Origin: Raffaelea ambrosiae
Lineage: Eukaryota > Ascomycota > Sordariomycetes > Ophiostomatales > Ophiostomataceae
Reading direction: 5' to 3'
Length of the DNA: 64,000 nucleotides
NCBI GenBank assembly: GCA_002778195.1
Contig: PCDI01000009.1
Span: forward strand, 1,080,725 to 1,144,724
Position 1 is the first letter of the stretch, and each line of letters opens with the position of its first letter. The notes under the pieces were generated by a model. It was not told where the DNA came from, searched no databases, and saw only the letters and a list, made by a program, of their open reading frames with translations. Positions 1 to 11,271 of the stretch are shown here, piece by piece. The position numbers and the translations under genes were made by a program.

Positions 1-49
1 GCATAGGAAAAGAAGGAAAAAGAAAGAAGAAAAAAAAAAAAAAACCTAC

Positions 50-1404
50 ATCAAGGCATAGCAGATCCAGTCGCTGCTAAGAGCAACATAGTCCTTGAGG
101 AGCGCAATGCGAGTGCGGACCTTAGACGCATGCGAGTTCGGCTCAAAGCTGAAGCTGAGAGTGCCTTCGCGGAAGACAACCACGTACGTGTGGAACGGCT
201 CGTACTCCACCTCTCCGTTCTCCTCCTCGACGACGTTGAAGGAGCGGAAGCTGGCAAAGTAGTATGAGGGAAAGAGCTCAATCTTCTCGCGCGTCTCCTG
301 CTGGGTGATATCCTCAATCGTCAGGGGATGAACGCCAAAGGCACGGCAAATGGCACGGGCCTCATCTTCGGTCGGAGCGTTCACGTTAAGCCACCAGACA
401 CCGTCCGTCTCGCCCTTGGGAAAGGAAAAGAGACCGCGGACGTCCTCGCCGGGGAGAACCAGGTCGGAGAAGTCGGCCGCGTGGATGGTGGACTCCCAGG
501 CGGAAGAGAAGAAGCTGAAGCGGTTCGTGTCGATATGCTGGGCAGGCTTAGCAGCAGCCGCAGCAGCCGCAGCAGCCGCCTTGGCCTCCTCCTCGTCTAC
601 AGCCGGCTTCTCATCCTTGAGGTTGGACACGTCGGACGGAGCGCCAACAAAGTCGCCGTCCGACGTCACCATGGGCGAAGCACCGTTGGCCTCGTTCTCG
701 GCAGCCTGGGCGCGCAGGTCTGGGAAGACACGGTTTTCCGATTCGCGGAGATCGGCCTCGCGTGCCTCGCGCTCCTCGCGCTCCTCCTGCATAAAGGTCT
801 CGAGGTAGTCAAAGTCAATGTGCAGCTTGTCACGGCGCTGTTCGTCGGGGAGCGGGAAGCAGACGTCCTCCTCGGCGGAGTTGGTGGACGCGATGCTGGC
901 AGTCTCGTTATTGGTGATGGTGTGAGCCGGCTTGCGCAGGCTGCGGATGCTTCGAAGGCTGCGATGGCTGCGGCGGCTGCTGGACGAAAGGGTTCTCTGG
1001 AGGCGCAGGGGGTCGAGTTCGGCATCCTTCTCGGGACGCGACTCAGAGAAGGACATCTCGCGCTCTCGGCGGCGCGCCTCGGCAAATGCCTTGACAGAGT
1101 TCGGCGGCGACACAGAGCGGACATCAGAAGCGCCGGCCGTGCCACGACGAGAGCCGACAGCCTCGGGCGACATGTCGGCGTCTCCGTCGTCGATGGCCTC
1201 CTCAAAATCGCGGACGCGCACACCGCCGGGGTAGTCGGCCGGATGGTGCACCTCCTGGTCGAGCTGGCTGGCGTACAGCGAGTCGAAGGTGCCGCGGCGC
1301 GCGCGGACAGGCCGCTGGACACTCGACGAGTTGTGGCGGTGGTCGTCCAGCTCGGGGACAGGGGTGTCGTACCCGGTGTCGGACACGTTCTCGTGGTCGG
1401 ACAT
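50..1404 (-). CDS. CorA-family magnesium transporter (ALR/MNR2 type), 5' exon only
   Basis: This is the N-terminal part (about 451 residues) of a fungal CorA-like Mg2+ channel of the Alr1/Mnr2 group, which sits in the plasma or vacuolar membrane. The first 280 residues are acidic, Ser/Arg-rich and poorly conserved, with an alanine run near residue 275. From about residue 290 a CorA cytoplasmic domain is visible, including a VWWLNVNAPTEDEA stretch, HPLTIEDI, and a beta region with FRSFNV and TYVVVF. The apparent stop at 46-48 is intronic: after DWICYAL the bases read AT followed by a GTAGGT donor, so the last codon is split and the family's pore helices (GMN motif) must lie beyond base 1. The start is the first ATG, at 1404. 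The family assignment is strong. Which paralogue it is cannot be told without the C-terminus. Confidence 0.87.
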
Positions 1405-3574
1405 CTTGTCGTTGTCTGGCCGGGAACGTGCAGCAGAGAGTTCGTCAGGAAGGGCTGCGATCCGTAGGCTGTTCAGACGGGGAACAGGTCAGACAGTCTT
1501 TGCAGCAGTCGACAAACGTCCGGAATGTCCAGAGAAGACGTCCCGAAGATGGTTGGCGTGGCTAAGCCAGCTTGAGAGATATCGAAAGAAGGGGGAAGTC
1601 GAAGACGATCGGTAAAATAGCACAAAGCGCTCGGTCCTCTCCCACTCCAAAGAAGAGCGTTGGTGTTCACTCAAAAGAAGCCATTCACAGAGGAAATGGT
1701 TGCCGGCGGACAGCGGCTTGCGGTTGTGTACCGCAGTGGAAAGGGGTGTTCTGACTGCCCTCTTTCTGACCGGCGTGTGCAGCAATGCAGCCTCGCAGGA
1801 GAAAGAGAAGGTGTGAACAGGCTCACAGGGAAGGCGACGTGGGAAGTAGGAGTTGTTTGTTCAGTCTAGGGCGGATGATGTGGAAGACCACCAAGTTATG
1901 GGGGCTTCTTGTTCACTCCGCTGTAGACCCAGAACTTGGGGCCGAGGAGCGAACGGGAGAGGGAGGAGCGAACTGCGTGAAGGCCCGCCAACTTGGCGAC
2001 TTGGGTGGAATCGAGAGCGGAGGGAATCGTTTCCTCGCGAGACGGAAACGGCGAGGGCGCGGGCGACAGAGGGGATCGACGGCCTGCCAGGTTTACTGGT
2101 GGTGAGATGTCGACCGAAAAAAACGGTGAAGGGGTTGGGGAAGGCTGTCGTGGAACGGCGGGCGGCGGAGGTGCGTCGCGCGGTGTTCTGCAACAGCAAG
2201 ACACAGAAGACGAGATGAGACAAAGACGCGGAGTCGATGGAAGACAGCGGGTGTTGTGTTGCGAGACGAGGCTGTTCTTCGAGTCTGGATGGCGAGTTGG
2301 TAGGTGGTGGCAAAGGAGCCAAAACACAGAGCAGGCAGGCCTGGTCTGAGAGAGCGTGCAGATATTAAAAAAAAAAGTAGGGTGTGCAAGAAAATAAAAG
2401 ATCTTCGCAGGTGTTTCAGAGCTGTCTGTAGTAGCGAAGACACAGAGCAGGACGAATTGATGCTGCGAAAGGGGGATGTGGGTGGTGGTGGTGGTGAAAA
2501 AATTGATGTCAACAGATCAGGACAGTCAAAAAAAGGTGACAGTCGTGGTTGTCTTTAAAGTTCCGATTAGGTCAGTCTATTTTTTTTTAATGGGTCCATA
2601 AAAACCCTCTGAGGGAGGGGGGGGGGACAAGGGGCTAACGAGTCTGCTGCAGAGGCAGGTGCCCCTCAGCGACCGGTCGCGCCTGCTGATTGACACACAA
2701 AGCGCTGATGGAACGGCCGAGAAGCGGCGGCTGCCAGCAAGAAACAGCGAATGGCCGAACTAATATTCAGCGAGATTTTTGTCGCCCTTTCCCTTTTGGC
2801 TCGTTGGCCTGCGCACCGCTCCTTCCTCGAGCCAGCGCAGCAGCTACGTAATTTGTCCATATTGTCGAGGGATATTCTGGAGGCACTTCTCGTATTTTTT
2901 TTGAGGCGTGTTTGCCGCCTGCTCTCTGTCAGAGTCGGATTGATTTGCCTTTGATACCAGCCTACGGACTTCCTCCACATCCCACATCACCCTGCAGCTC
3001 GTTATCGCGGTCGTGTCAACTACCGAGATTGCGGGCGAAAGCGGCATTTGCTCGCAGTATTTCCGCTGGTCAACAATGAGGTCAGATGGCCGGTAGTCGC
3101 CATTGTGCGCCATTAAATGGCAAGGGCCAGCGCCAGAGGCGGCTTGCACACAGCGCAAAGACATTCGGCGATGTCTGCGTCATGTCTGGCTTGGGAGGTC
3201 GCTGCCCCCTGTTTGTTGACTCTCCCGTCTGCCACACGTTATTGCGTGCAGGATTGCAGGGCAGAAAAGTCTTGGCACCAGCCGCAGGCCATATTGCCCA
3301 ACACAAATGCCTGGGATACCGCCCATGCTTGACGTTCCAGTGGGGTAGCTGCTTGTCACTGCAGGTACTGCGCTAGCGTAATTGGCCTGCGGGATACACG
3401 CTGGAGACAATCCAACCAACCCACGTTTTAGAGTCTGGTGCGTCCGTTTTAGGAAGTTGCCCAGAGTCGCTCTTTCATTCCATGAAGCTCCTTCACAACT
3501 CGTCACACTAAACCCTGCATCGCTTTCGTCCTCTTCCCAACACATGCCAGACGCATCTAGGCAATTCTCCGGGC
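1405..3574. other. Long leader and unassigned spacer
   Basis: Bases 1405-2600 are pyrimidine-rich on the minus strand and probably hold the promoter and 5' leader of the magnesium transporter. Homopolymer runs lie near 2366-2376 and 2580-2625. From about 2650 to 3574 there are only short frames on either strand; none resembles a family I know. This part may be decayed sequence belonging to the pseudogene patch to its right. Confidence 0.5.
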
Positions 3575-4639
3575 TCACACACCACCCTTGCTGTACATGT
3601 TCCCACTCGCCTTTTCGTCGATCTCCAGGCACTCGAGCAGCGCGACCTCTTCAAAGATCGCCTCTGGCGGGAACCGGCCATGGCCGCCGTCCTGCCGTTG
3701 ACTGGTCGTTTCTCCATTCTTCTTCAAATCGCTCATATACCGGGACAACGCTGTATAGACCGGCACTGGAACAAAGTCCCGGATACAGGATCGTCTTGTA
3801 GTAGCCCAGGTCTTTCTTTGGCTTCTTGCACAGACCACTCTGGCGACACACCGCCTGGCACGCAGCTGTAGACCACGGAAGTCGGAGCGAGGTCTCTGCA
3901 GATCTGGCGCGCCTGCTCCTTGGAGACCACCCCTTTCAGAAAGGGCCATGTCTGCCCCAACGGCAATCGCGGCTTGGAGACGGTCGCGTGCTGCGTCGTA
4001 GCCTTGGACCGGCAGCGTATCCGTGCGGGCAATGATGACAATGTCGCCGGCGGCGTGGTCTCTGGCCTGGACTGCGGCAGAGATTCGAGACACAAAGTCG
4101 TGCTGGGGGACCAGTGTTTGTTCGTCAGGTGTTCACATCGCTCGGACCGGACTTGGTCTTCGAGGTGCCGCGCGGCGACACCGGCTTGCATGTATTGCGT
4201 GACAGTTCTGGCGACCATCGCGGGGTCTAGGAAGGCGTCTCGTCAGCCACTACTTGCATCTCAGAGCAATGATCGAGGAAAAGACGGACCTCCATATCCC
4301 GTGTCTGCATCGGCAATGAGCGGCACTGACGTGTCCAGGGACGCAATCATTGCTGCTGTTTCCTGCATATCGTTCAGCGTGGCGATGCCGAGGTCTGGCA
4401 TGCCCGGTCTGGACATGGTTGTGCCAGCGCCGGACTGGATACGAGTCAAATGTGCGCCAGAGACAAAACAGTTGCCATGGAGAATGGAGCATTTCTTCAA
4501 GGGATATCCAGTTTACTATGTACAAACAATCAAACCCTGCCCCAGGGGCGATCCGGGCCGTAAAGCCGTCGTACACGCCAGGGCATATCAGAATGCCCCC
4601 TGGCTCGGCGAGCTGGGCGCGGACACAAGCCGCAGTCAT
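3575..4639 (-). pseudogene. PEP mutase / isocitrate lyase superfamily enzyme, frameshifted
   Basis: Reading from the ATG at 4639, the pieces match a fungal PEP-mutase/isocitrate-lyase superfamily protein (TIM-barrel C-C lyases such as methylisocitrate lyase and oxaloacetate hydrolase). Recognisable blocks in order are CPGVYDGFTARIA, GFDCLYI, SGAGTTMSR, ADADTGYG, HLEDQV, IARTDTLPVQGYDAARDRLQ and VVSKEQAR. An 82-nt intron (4435-4516, GTAAAC to CCAG) still splices in frame, and a second short one after GYG is plausible. The coding sequence is broken at least four times: one base is missing near 4112, one extra C lies near 3950, there is a 4-base duplication near 3818, and the frame shifts again near 3785. 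The active-site Cys-Gly-His triad of the family reads C-E-H here, and GYGGP reads GYGDP. The last block ends at a stop at 3575. It is divergent from the aconitase-like pseudogene. Confidence 0.85.
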
Positions 4640-5092
4640 CCGTCTCCCGGGCCATTATATTTCGAGTTGAAGCGGTTGCACTTTGTAGCCTCCCAACAGT
4701 TTGTCGCTGGCTTTTCGGCTGGTGTTTGCTCCCACTTCCACCCCCTGTCCCCTCCCTTTTCAGCGCCAGAACATATGTCTTATTTAGGGGACAAAGCCCA
4801 CAGAGTGCCGAAATTAACCGGAGACACTGGAACTCTCGGCCAAGACAGCCTGTCCAGTGACATCCCATTGTATACTAATTGCGGCATTATGAATGCCCTG
4901 AAAAGGGAAGCAATGAGCGTCCTGGTTTACATGGAGTTTTAAGTCAAGTGTAAAACATTCCATTTCGAACATTTCCATTGCTTCTTTCTTTGTCTTTGAA
5001 GGGTTGTGTTCCCTTATCATTGCTGACGCTTGGTTTACCCGACCGAACTACTAGACAAATGGCCTGAGCTGTGAACCAAAGCCAGAGGCATC
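4640..5092. other. Shared divergent promoter of two pseudogenes
   Basis: About 450 bases separate the ATG of the lyase-like pseudogene from the presumed ATG of the aconitase-like pseudogene. The arrangement is that of a bidirectional promoter in a fungal gene cluster. I see no distinctive operator in it. Confidence 0.45.
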
Positions 5093-7490
5093 ATGCTCGA
5101 CCCAAAGCCTGTTATCGACGAGGACGCCCATCCTATTTCGCTGCTGGACAAGACTGGCCCCGTTTTGACTGAGAGAGAAGCCTCCGGGAAGGCCAGGTGG
5201 TAGGCTATGCCTGTGAAATCGCTCTGGCCGCGCCGAGCTATGGCGGCTTGGGGCTCGGGGCTCAGCCTGGACAGCCCACTCCAAGAAGGCGACCTGCATG
5301 AGATCAACTTTCTCTTCTCGGCCTGGCTAGAATTTCTCTACTCGGGTGACCGCCAGAATTCGGCCGGCAGCCGAGGCGTGCAAAAATATGCACCCACACC
5401 CCGGCCACCCATGGACATTACCGAGAAGATCTTTGCCGTGCACGATGTGCAGCCCAAAGGCTACGTGTAAGCCCGAGAAACCATCTGGGTCTCCCATCAC
5501 TGGATCATGGCTTCCAAGGCTTCGCGGAGCGTCTGTATTTTTATTTTTATTTTTTATTTTTTCACTGTTCTCGACCACTTCCCGAGAACAAAGAATATGG
5601 GAAAGAGAAACACCACTCAGCGGTCCCGAAACGGGTACACTGGCTTCCAGAGCATGGAAACAACCTGCGGGCACCTGGGAATGCCAATAATTTTCTGCAA
5701 CGACCGCCTCTGGCTGGTCGGCGTCCACGTCCGTGGATTCCCGCGTGAAGAATGTCCTCGTCATCAAGAGACTCGTCGACGCCTCGGAGCGGGCCCGCAA
5801 GGCCTTCCTGACCAAGTACCAAGGCATGAATGTAACTAGCTACTGACAAAGAATAGCAAGTTCTGGGCGTGTTAACTAGTTACCCTGTGTCGCTGACGCT
5901 GACGATCGGCCACAGGCATTACGATTATATACAATCCTGCACACCGAGTTCTTCCGTGAGCGCGGCCAACTTCACGACGGGTCTCGTCACGGGGCCAGAC
6001 GTGGTTCCAAGGTGCCCGAGGTGGCCAACCTGCGCCTGGTCGGCCAGTCGCGGCACGGTGTCGGCGGCAAAGACGTGATTCTGTATATCCTACAGCAGCT
6101 GGAGCGCAACACTGCGGCGGGAGACTGGAGTTGTGGAGTACACGGGGCCCCGGGCTTGGCACATTTCTCGGGCCGGTGCCCGCTTCGCCATGGCCAACAT
6201 GACCACGGTAGGGACAACCCCCCCTTTTTGTTCCCCCCGATTCTTCGGCCCCCATCGTTAAAATTTCAGCAGGAATTCGGCGGCATTTCGGGCATTTTCG
6301 CTCCTGACCCAGTCGTCAAGTCTTTCCTTGACGGGCACAGGACGTCCAGGAACAAGAGCATCCCGGTCTACTCCCGGTCCGACGAGGAGGCCGTCTATGC
6401 CGAGTCTCGTACAATGCAATATTGATCTCGACAACGTGACGTCCTTTGTGGCGCGGTACCCGAGCCCGGACGAGGCTGTGCCTGGCCCATGTGTATGAAA
6501 GAGGCCGGCTTCGAAGTCGGCCCTTCCGGGCTGCAGCCAACTACTGTGTCGGCATGTCGGCGGCAGACAAGGCGAGGCCCGGGCGAGGTGTGGCTGTCGT
6601 CGCAGAATCGGAACTTTGAGAACCATATGGTTGAACCAGCCGCCGTGCCTCAGCAGCTAGAAGCGCAGAGCGAAATCGGCGCCGCTGCTGAGCAGACCAG
6701 AACGGACAGTCCAGAATTGGAGAACCTGACTACCCCAAGGAGACCCCGGGAATTCAAAGAGAGCCGCCCAGGGGAAAAACCCCCAGAGACGCGGGGGATT
6801 TCGTCAATACAGATTCGGTATACGATTTTTCCTCCGCCGCGAAGGATTGCCATTTTGTTTGAGTCCTCTCTATATAGTTAGCTATATAGACAAGTATAAC
6901 TACGTACAGCCAGACTAGCAAATCGCACACAGCTTGCACCCGCGCAGTTTCTCATCAGTTCGCGTACAAATGAGGGAGACTCGGGTCCCATTGTCTCGAG
7001 CCCACACAGTCTGGTTTCCGACGGCGTGCCCAGGAGGGTTTCGACGTCGTCGTGGCCGGCAGGGCGCTTGGCCGCGGTTCCTCTCGCGAGCAGGCCGTCT
7101 CGGCGCTTCTAGGCATTGCTTCTGTGATCTTCTCTCCAGAAAAGCAGACTTCAAAATCCGGGCTGATCTTCACACAGTCCAACGGGCTGCGGCGTCCAAT
7201 GTGTCATGGCGGAGTCGTTTGCCTTCATCCGCCAGTCCCGGGTCTGCTGGGTTTCACAATGGACGACCCGGTCCTTCTTCTCTGCGGCGACAGACGGCGC
7301 CAGCATTGCCATTGCCATTGACCTGCAGACGAACCGAGTCCGCATTGGGAAGGTCGAGTATGGCTTTCGTGTCAGCGCTGTGGAGACCGAGCTGGTGGAG
7401 CTGGGCGACATGCACGCCGGCCTGTATGGAGGTCCAAGTTTGGCAAGCAGGGCTTCGACATGATCTGCGGAGGTGACAGGGACAAAGAAC
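5093..7490 (+). pseudogene. Aconitase / isopropylmalate isomerase-like enzyme (fused large and small domains), decayed
   Basis: Scattered blocks in three frames match one aconitase-superfamily protein with a LeuC-like part followed by a LeuD-like swivel domain. In order they are MDITEKIFAVHD (5410), NDRLWLVG (5700), an in-frame ASERARKAF block (about 5785), an intron from 5831 to about 5916, HTEFFRER (5945), VPEVANLRLVG (6015), GGKDVILYILQQL (6070), FGGISGIF (6280), SFVARYPSPDEAV (6440), EEAGFEVG and VWLSSQNRNFEN (6590), then GRALGRGSSREQAVSALLG (7065), LLGFTMDD (7250), IDLQTNRVRIG (7320) and FDMICGG (7455). Stops and frame changes interrupt it (for example near 5182 and 5468). The segments that carry the three Fe-S-ligating cysteines in this family are missing: one deletion lies between HTEFFRER and VPEVAN, another between PDEAV and the EEAGFEVG block. 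It cannot encode a functional hydro-lyase. Confidence 0.82.
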
Positions 7491-7983
7491 AGAAGCCGCG
7501 ACGGCGAAGTCGATGGGCCGGCGGCAGAGATGCAGTGGTCAGAGGTCCAATAAGAAGGGACGTTGGCGATCGAGTCGCTTGTTGTTGTCCTGATGTCCGA
7601 TCGTAGCTTGTGGGCTCTGCAAGGTACAGAGTTCATTTCTGGCTGATTGCTTTGCTGTGATGATGCTTTCCCGCCCGCTGCACTATACGCGCGCCCGTCC
7701 CTGTTACACCGCCGGCGCCTGGGCAAAGAGAAGAAAACCAAGAATGGGCCAGCGGTGGCATGGTGAGATAAGCTTTCGTGCCCAGTCTTTGGGTCATGAT
7801 TCTTGTCTTGGCAAGGTTTTCCTTTGGGGGGTCCCCGCAGAAGACCGGCCAATCTCGGCCAATTCCTCCCAACTACACTCCAACAACCATCATCGTTTCG
7901 TATGACCCTAGACGGCGGGCAAGAGAAGAAGAAAAGCGAGAGAGAGCCAGAGAGAGAGAGAAAGCGCGCGCATATAGTATCCC
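7491..7983. other. Spacer / regulator promoter
   Basis: No frame of note. A purine-rich stretch (7915-7970, GAGA-type) directly precedes the start codon of the Zn2Cys6 regulator and is probably its leader. Confidence 0.45.
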
Positions 7984-10902
7984 ATGCCTCCAGAGCGGTC
8001 GCGCCGCCGGCGCCCAGCCTGCCGAGAGTGCAGGTACCAAAAGGTAACTATATATAAGTGGAAGGATCTACGGTGTATAATATGAGAGAGAGAGACACAC
8101 ATATACACACACACACACAACAGGCTTGCCGAGACATGGCTCAACTAGAAGAAAAAGCTACTGACGGTTGCCTCGAAAAAAAAAACATGAAAAATTGACA
8201 AAAGAACAAAAGGTCAAATGCGATGCCGAGCCACCCGGTTCCTGTTCCCGCTGTCGCCGGATGGACCTGGCCTGCATCGTAGCCCCGACGCCGAGTGCGC
8301 GCAGGACCAAGTCGCAGCTGCAGCGCGAGCTCGATGCCATCCGGCAGCACGATCGTGTGGGCGATGCTGGCGACGCTGGCGACGCTGGCGACGCTGGCGA
8401 TGCTGGCGACGAGGGCGCAGGGCTGCTGAGGCGCGGAAGGGCGGATGCCGAGCGGGCTGGGGGCTATGCCGAAGTGCCCGAGGACGACATCCTCGCGCAA
8501 GGGCCTCCTCCTCCACGAGGACAGGGGCCTGCAGGCCTGGCCACTGCGGGTGGCCCTCGCTCGTCTCGCACGGCCGTGCCGCCTGCTGTCTCGCGCCTCG
8601 ATCCCATGCTGGCACCCCCAGGCCTGGCCGACGAGGCTTGGGAGCCAGTCGCCCCCACGGACACCATGCCGGGCAGAGACCCGGACCAGCACCAGCACCA
8701 GCACCAGCACCAGCCCGTGCCTGTGCCTGTGCCTGTGCCTGGTCTCATGTCTGGCCCTGTCTCTGCTGGATCAGACCATCCGTCCCCGTCCCAGACGCAG
8801 CCGCAGGTGCTCGACGGCCACCACTTGAGCGGCCGCAAGATCCAAGACTGCTTTGATATGTATGTGACAGCCCAGCCCAGCCCAGCCCAGCCCAGCCTGT
8901 CTGGCTCATCCCCATCCATCCCCCCCCCCTTCCCCCAAGTTCTTCCTTGTTTGCCTGCCGGGGACATCCATGCCGAATACCCACCCCCATGCCGACCCTC
9001 CATGCCGACCCTCCATGCCGACTGTCCCTGCCGGCAAGAGTCTCCCGCAAAACAAAGTCCTGTGCTTTCATGATCGGCTAACGCGTTCCTTTGCGCGCGC
9101 CCTGTCCTTTTCTGGCCTGCCCTCTTCTCCCCCCCTCCCCCCCCGTTTTAGATACTTTCGCTATTATGCACAGTTCTTGCCCGTCCTGGACCCCAGGACG
9201 ACCACGCCCAACGACTGCCATGCGCAGTCGCCCTTCTTGTTCTGGACCATCGTCTACCTGGGCAGCTGGCACTACGATCTCGATCCCACGCTGCTGGGCC
9301 GGCTGACGCCCAGGATGAACACGCTGGCCTTCAGCGCGCTCGAGTCGCGCAACCACCCGGTGCAGACCATCCAGGGCATCCTGCTGCTCTGTCTCTGGCC
9401 CGTGCCCGTCAACACCACGCAGCGCAACATCAGCCACGTCCTGGTCGGCGCCGCCCTGCATCTGGCCATGCAGATCGGCCTGCACGTGGCCGGCGTCGGC
9501 CAGGACTTTGCCCGCACCGTTCTGCGCAAGAGCCGTTCCGAGAAAATCAGACGCGCCCTGCTGTGGAAGCAGTGCTGCATTGTCTCGTACAGGTGTGTTG
9601 CCCCCCATCCCCTCTCTCCTACGCTCCTTGTTTCCCCCCCCCTACACCCTCTCACACCCAGGACCAGTACCGGCCTCGCGGAAGGCATCATGCCGCTCGG
9701 CTTGGGCGACTCGGTGGCCCTGCCGCCCCAGGTGGCCAAGGAGATCAACAGCGACGTGACCGGGCTGTACCGCGCGATCCGGTTCCGGCTCAAGACCAGC
9801 GACATGGCCATCTGCGCCATCGACGCGCTGCGGCGGACCCAGCTGCAGAGCGGCGCCGTCGGCAGCAGCGGCAGCAGCAGCAGCAGCAGCAGCAGCAGCG
9901 CCCTGGCCTCGTGCATCAGCCTGTTTGACGCCCAGCTGGCCAAGCTGGCGCAGACGGCCGAGACGCGGCTGGACCACGTCTACCTGCTGGCCTACCGCGT
10001 CAACATCCTCGCCCACAACTTCCTCGTCGTTGCCGACCGCGCCGCCCGCAAGTACGACGAGTTCCTCACCCTGCACGCCATTGCCTGCCTCCTGATCACC
10101 GGTCTGTGCCGCCCGCAGGACGAGGGCGCTGGCGGTAGTGGTGGTGGTGGTGGCAGCAGTAGTGGTAGCAGTGGCAGTGGCCGCGGCGTGGAGCCGCCCA
10201 TCGTCAAGCACTGCCCCATTTTCCTGCAGCGCTCCGCCATCATTGCCGCGTTCTCCATCCTCAAGATCCACCGCAGCGACGAGCTGCGCGCGCACGTCGA
10301 CCTCGAGGCCGGCGAGCGCGCGTACTTTGCCACGATCGTGGCCTGCCGGGACGCCAGCCTCCAGAACAACGACCTGGGCGCCCGGGGGTCCGTCGTGCTC
10401 GGCCAGCTGTGGAACAGCCGCAGCGTGTTCAGGCGCGCCAGCGACGGCGTCGTCGACAGCCTGGGGTGCCGCATGCGCAGCCGCATGTCGATGAGCATCG
10501 TCTTTGACTGTCTGTGGTGGTGGCGCCAAGAGTTTGGCGGTCTGGGGAACCCGTTTGCCGAGGACGGTGCCGCCAGCCAGCAGCAGAGTGAGTTCCTCCC
10601 CTTTTTGCGTCACTACGAAACGGGGGAAAACCCCCATGTTGCAAGAACACATGCATGAGAAAGGAACGAACTAACCAGCCAAACCAACCATCCCCCCCCC
10701 CCCTCCAGCTCGTGGATCCTCTCCTACATCGGATGGCGACGGCCTGGTTGGCGAGCAAGACGGGCTAGGCGGCCAGCAGGACAATGGCGACCTCAGCCAC
10801 TCGGATCTGAGCATGCTCTTCTCACAACGTCTGTTTGGCGATGAGTCTTTTGTGGACTTTGACTGGACCATGGGCCTCAACATGGGTGACTGGCCTGTGT
10901 AG
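7984..10902 (+). CDS. Zn(II)2Cys6 transcription factor, War1/Leu3-like middle region
   Basis: A five-exon model gives an intact fungal zinc-cluster activator: 7984-8043, 8213-8859, 9152-9592, 9662-10587 and 10709-10902. The zinc cluster is only complete after splicing. Exon 1 supplies ACRECRYQK and exon 2 continues with VKCDA, giving C-x2-C-x6-C-x7-C-x2-C-x6-C. A basic linker and low-complexity repeats follow (GDA triplets near 8365, Gln-His near 8690, Pro-Val near 8720). Exon 3 opens the fungal TF middle homology region with KIQDCFDIYFRYY and FLPVLDP, a pattern I associate with Leu3/War1-like regulators. The C-terminus (FVDFDWTMGLNM) is acidic and aromatic, like an activation domain. Intron 1 uses an AAAG acceptor, which is unusual. 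The gene lies beside dead organic-acid genes and may have regulated them; that is inference. Confidence 0.85.
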
Positions 10903-11079
10903 CAGCTAGTCGTGCTTCTGCCATGGCTGTGAGAATCCATTTTTGGAGGATGAAACTACGGCTGGAAAGGACAAAAACGTTGGATGATATACTGGGGGAT
11001 GGGAAGACACACTCTGGGATTTGATATTACAAAGCCACATTTTCAACCTCTGCTTTCCCTTTTCCTCTAAATGCGAGAA

Positions 11080-11271
11080 CTATGGTGCTGTGGTCGAACT
11101 GCCACTTCGGGCAATAGATTTCTTTGTTAGCTCGTTCAGGAGCTGTCCCCGGAGACCAAGATCCTCCTGCTCTTTTAGGTGCAGCACTATATCCTTCATC
11201 CTCTGCCTCTTTTCATCGTCCATGATGTCTTGGGGGGAGGGCTTGCTCAGCTCACGTTCTACGCTCGCCAT
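11080..11271 (-). CDS. Possible 63-residue protein, unknown
   Basis: A short open frame starts at an ATG in a reasonable context (GCCATGG). It encodes a charged, helix-prone sequence with blocks such as MDDEKRQRMKDIVLHLKEQE and LRGQLLNELTKKS. I do not recognise it. It could be a small gene, the last exon of a decayed gene, or chance. No signal peptide or membrane segment is visible. Confidence 0.25.
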   Translation of the reverse strand: MASVERELSKPSPQDIMDDEKRQRMKDIVLHLKEQEDLGLRGQLLNELTKKSIARSGSSTTAP

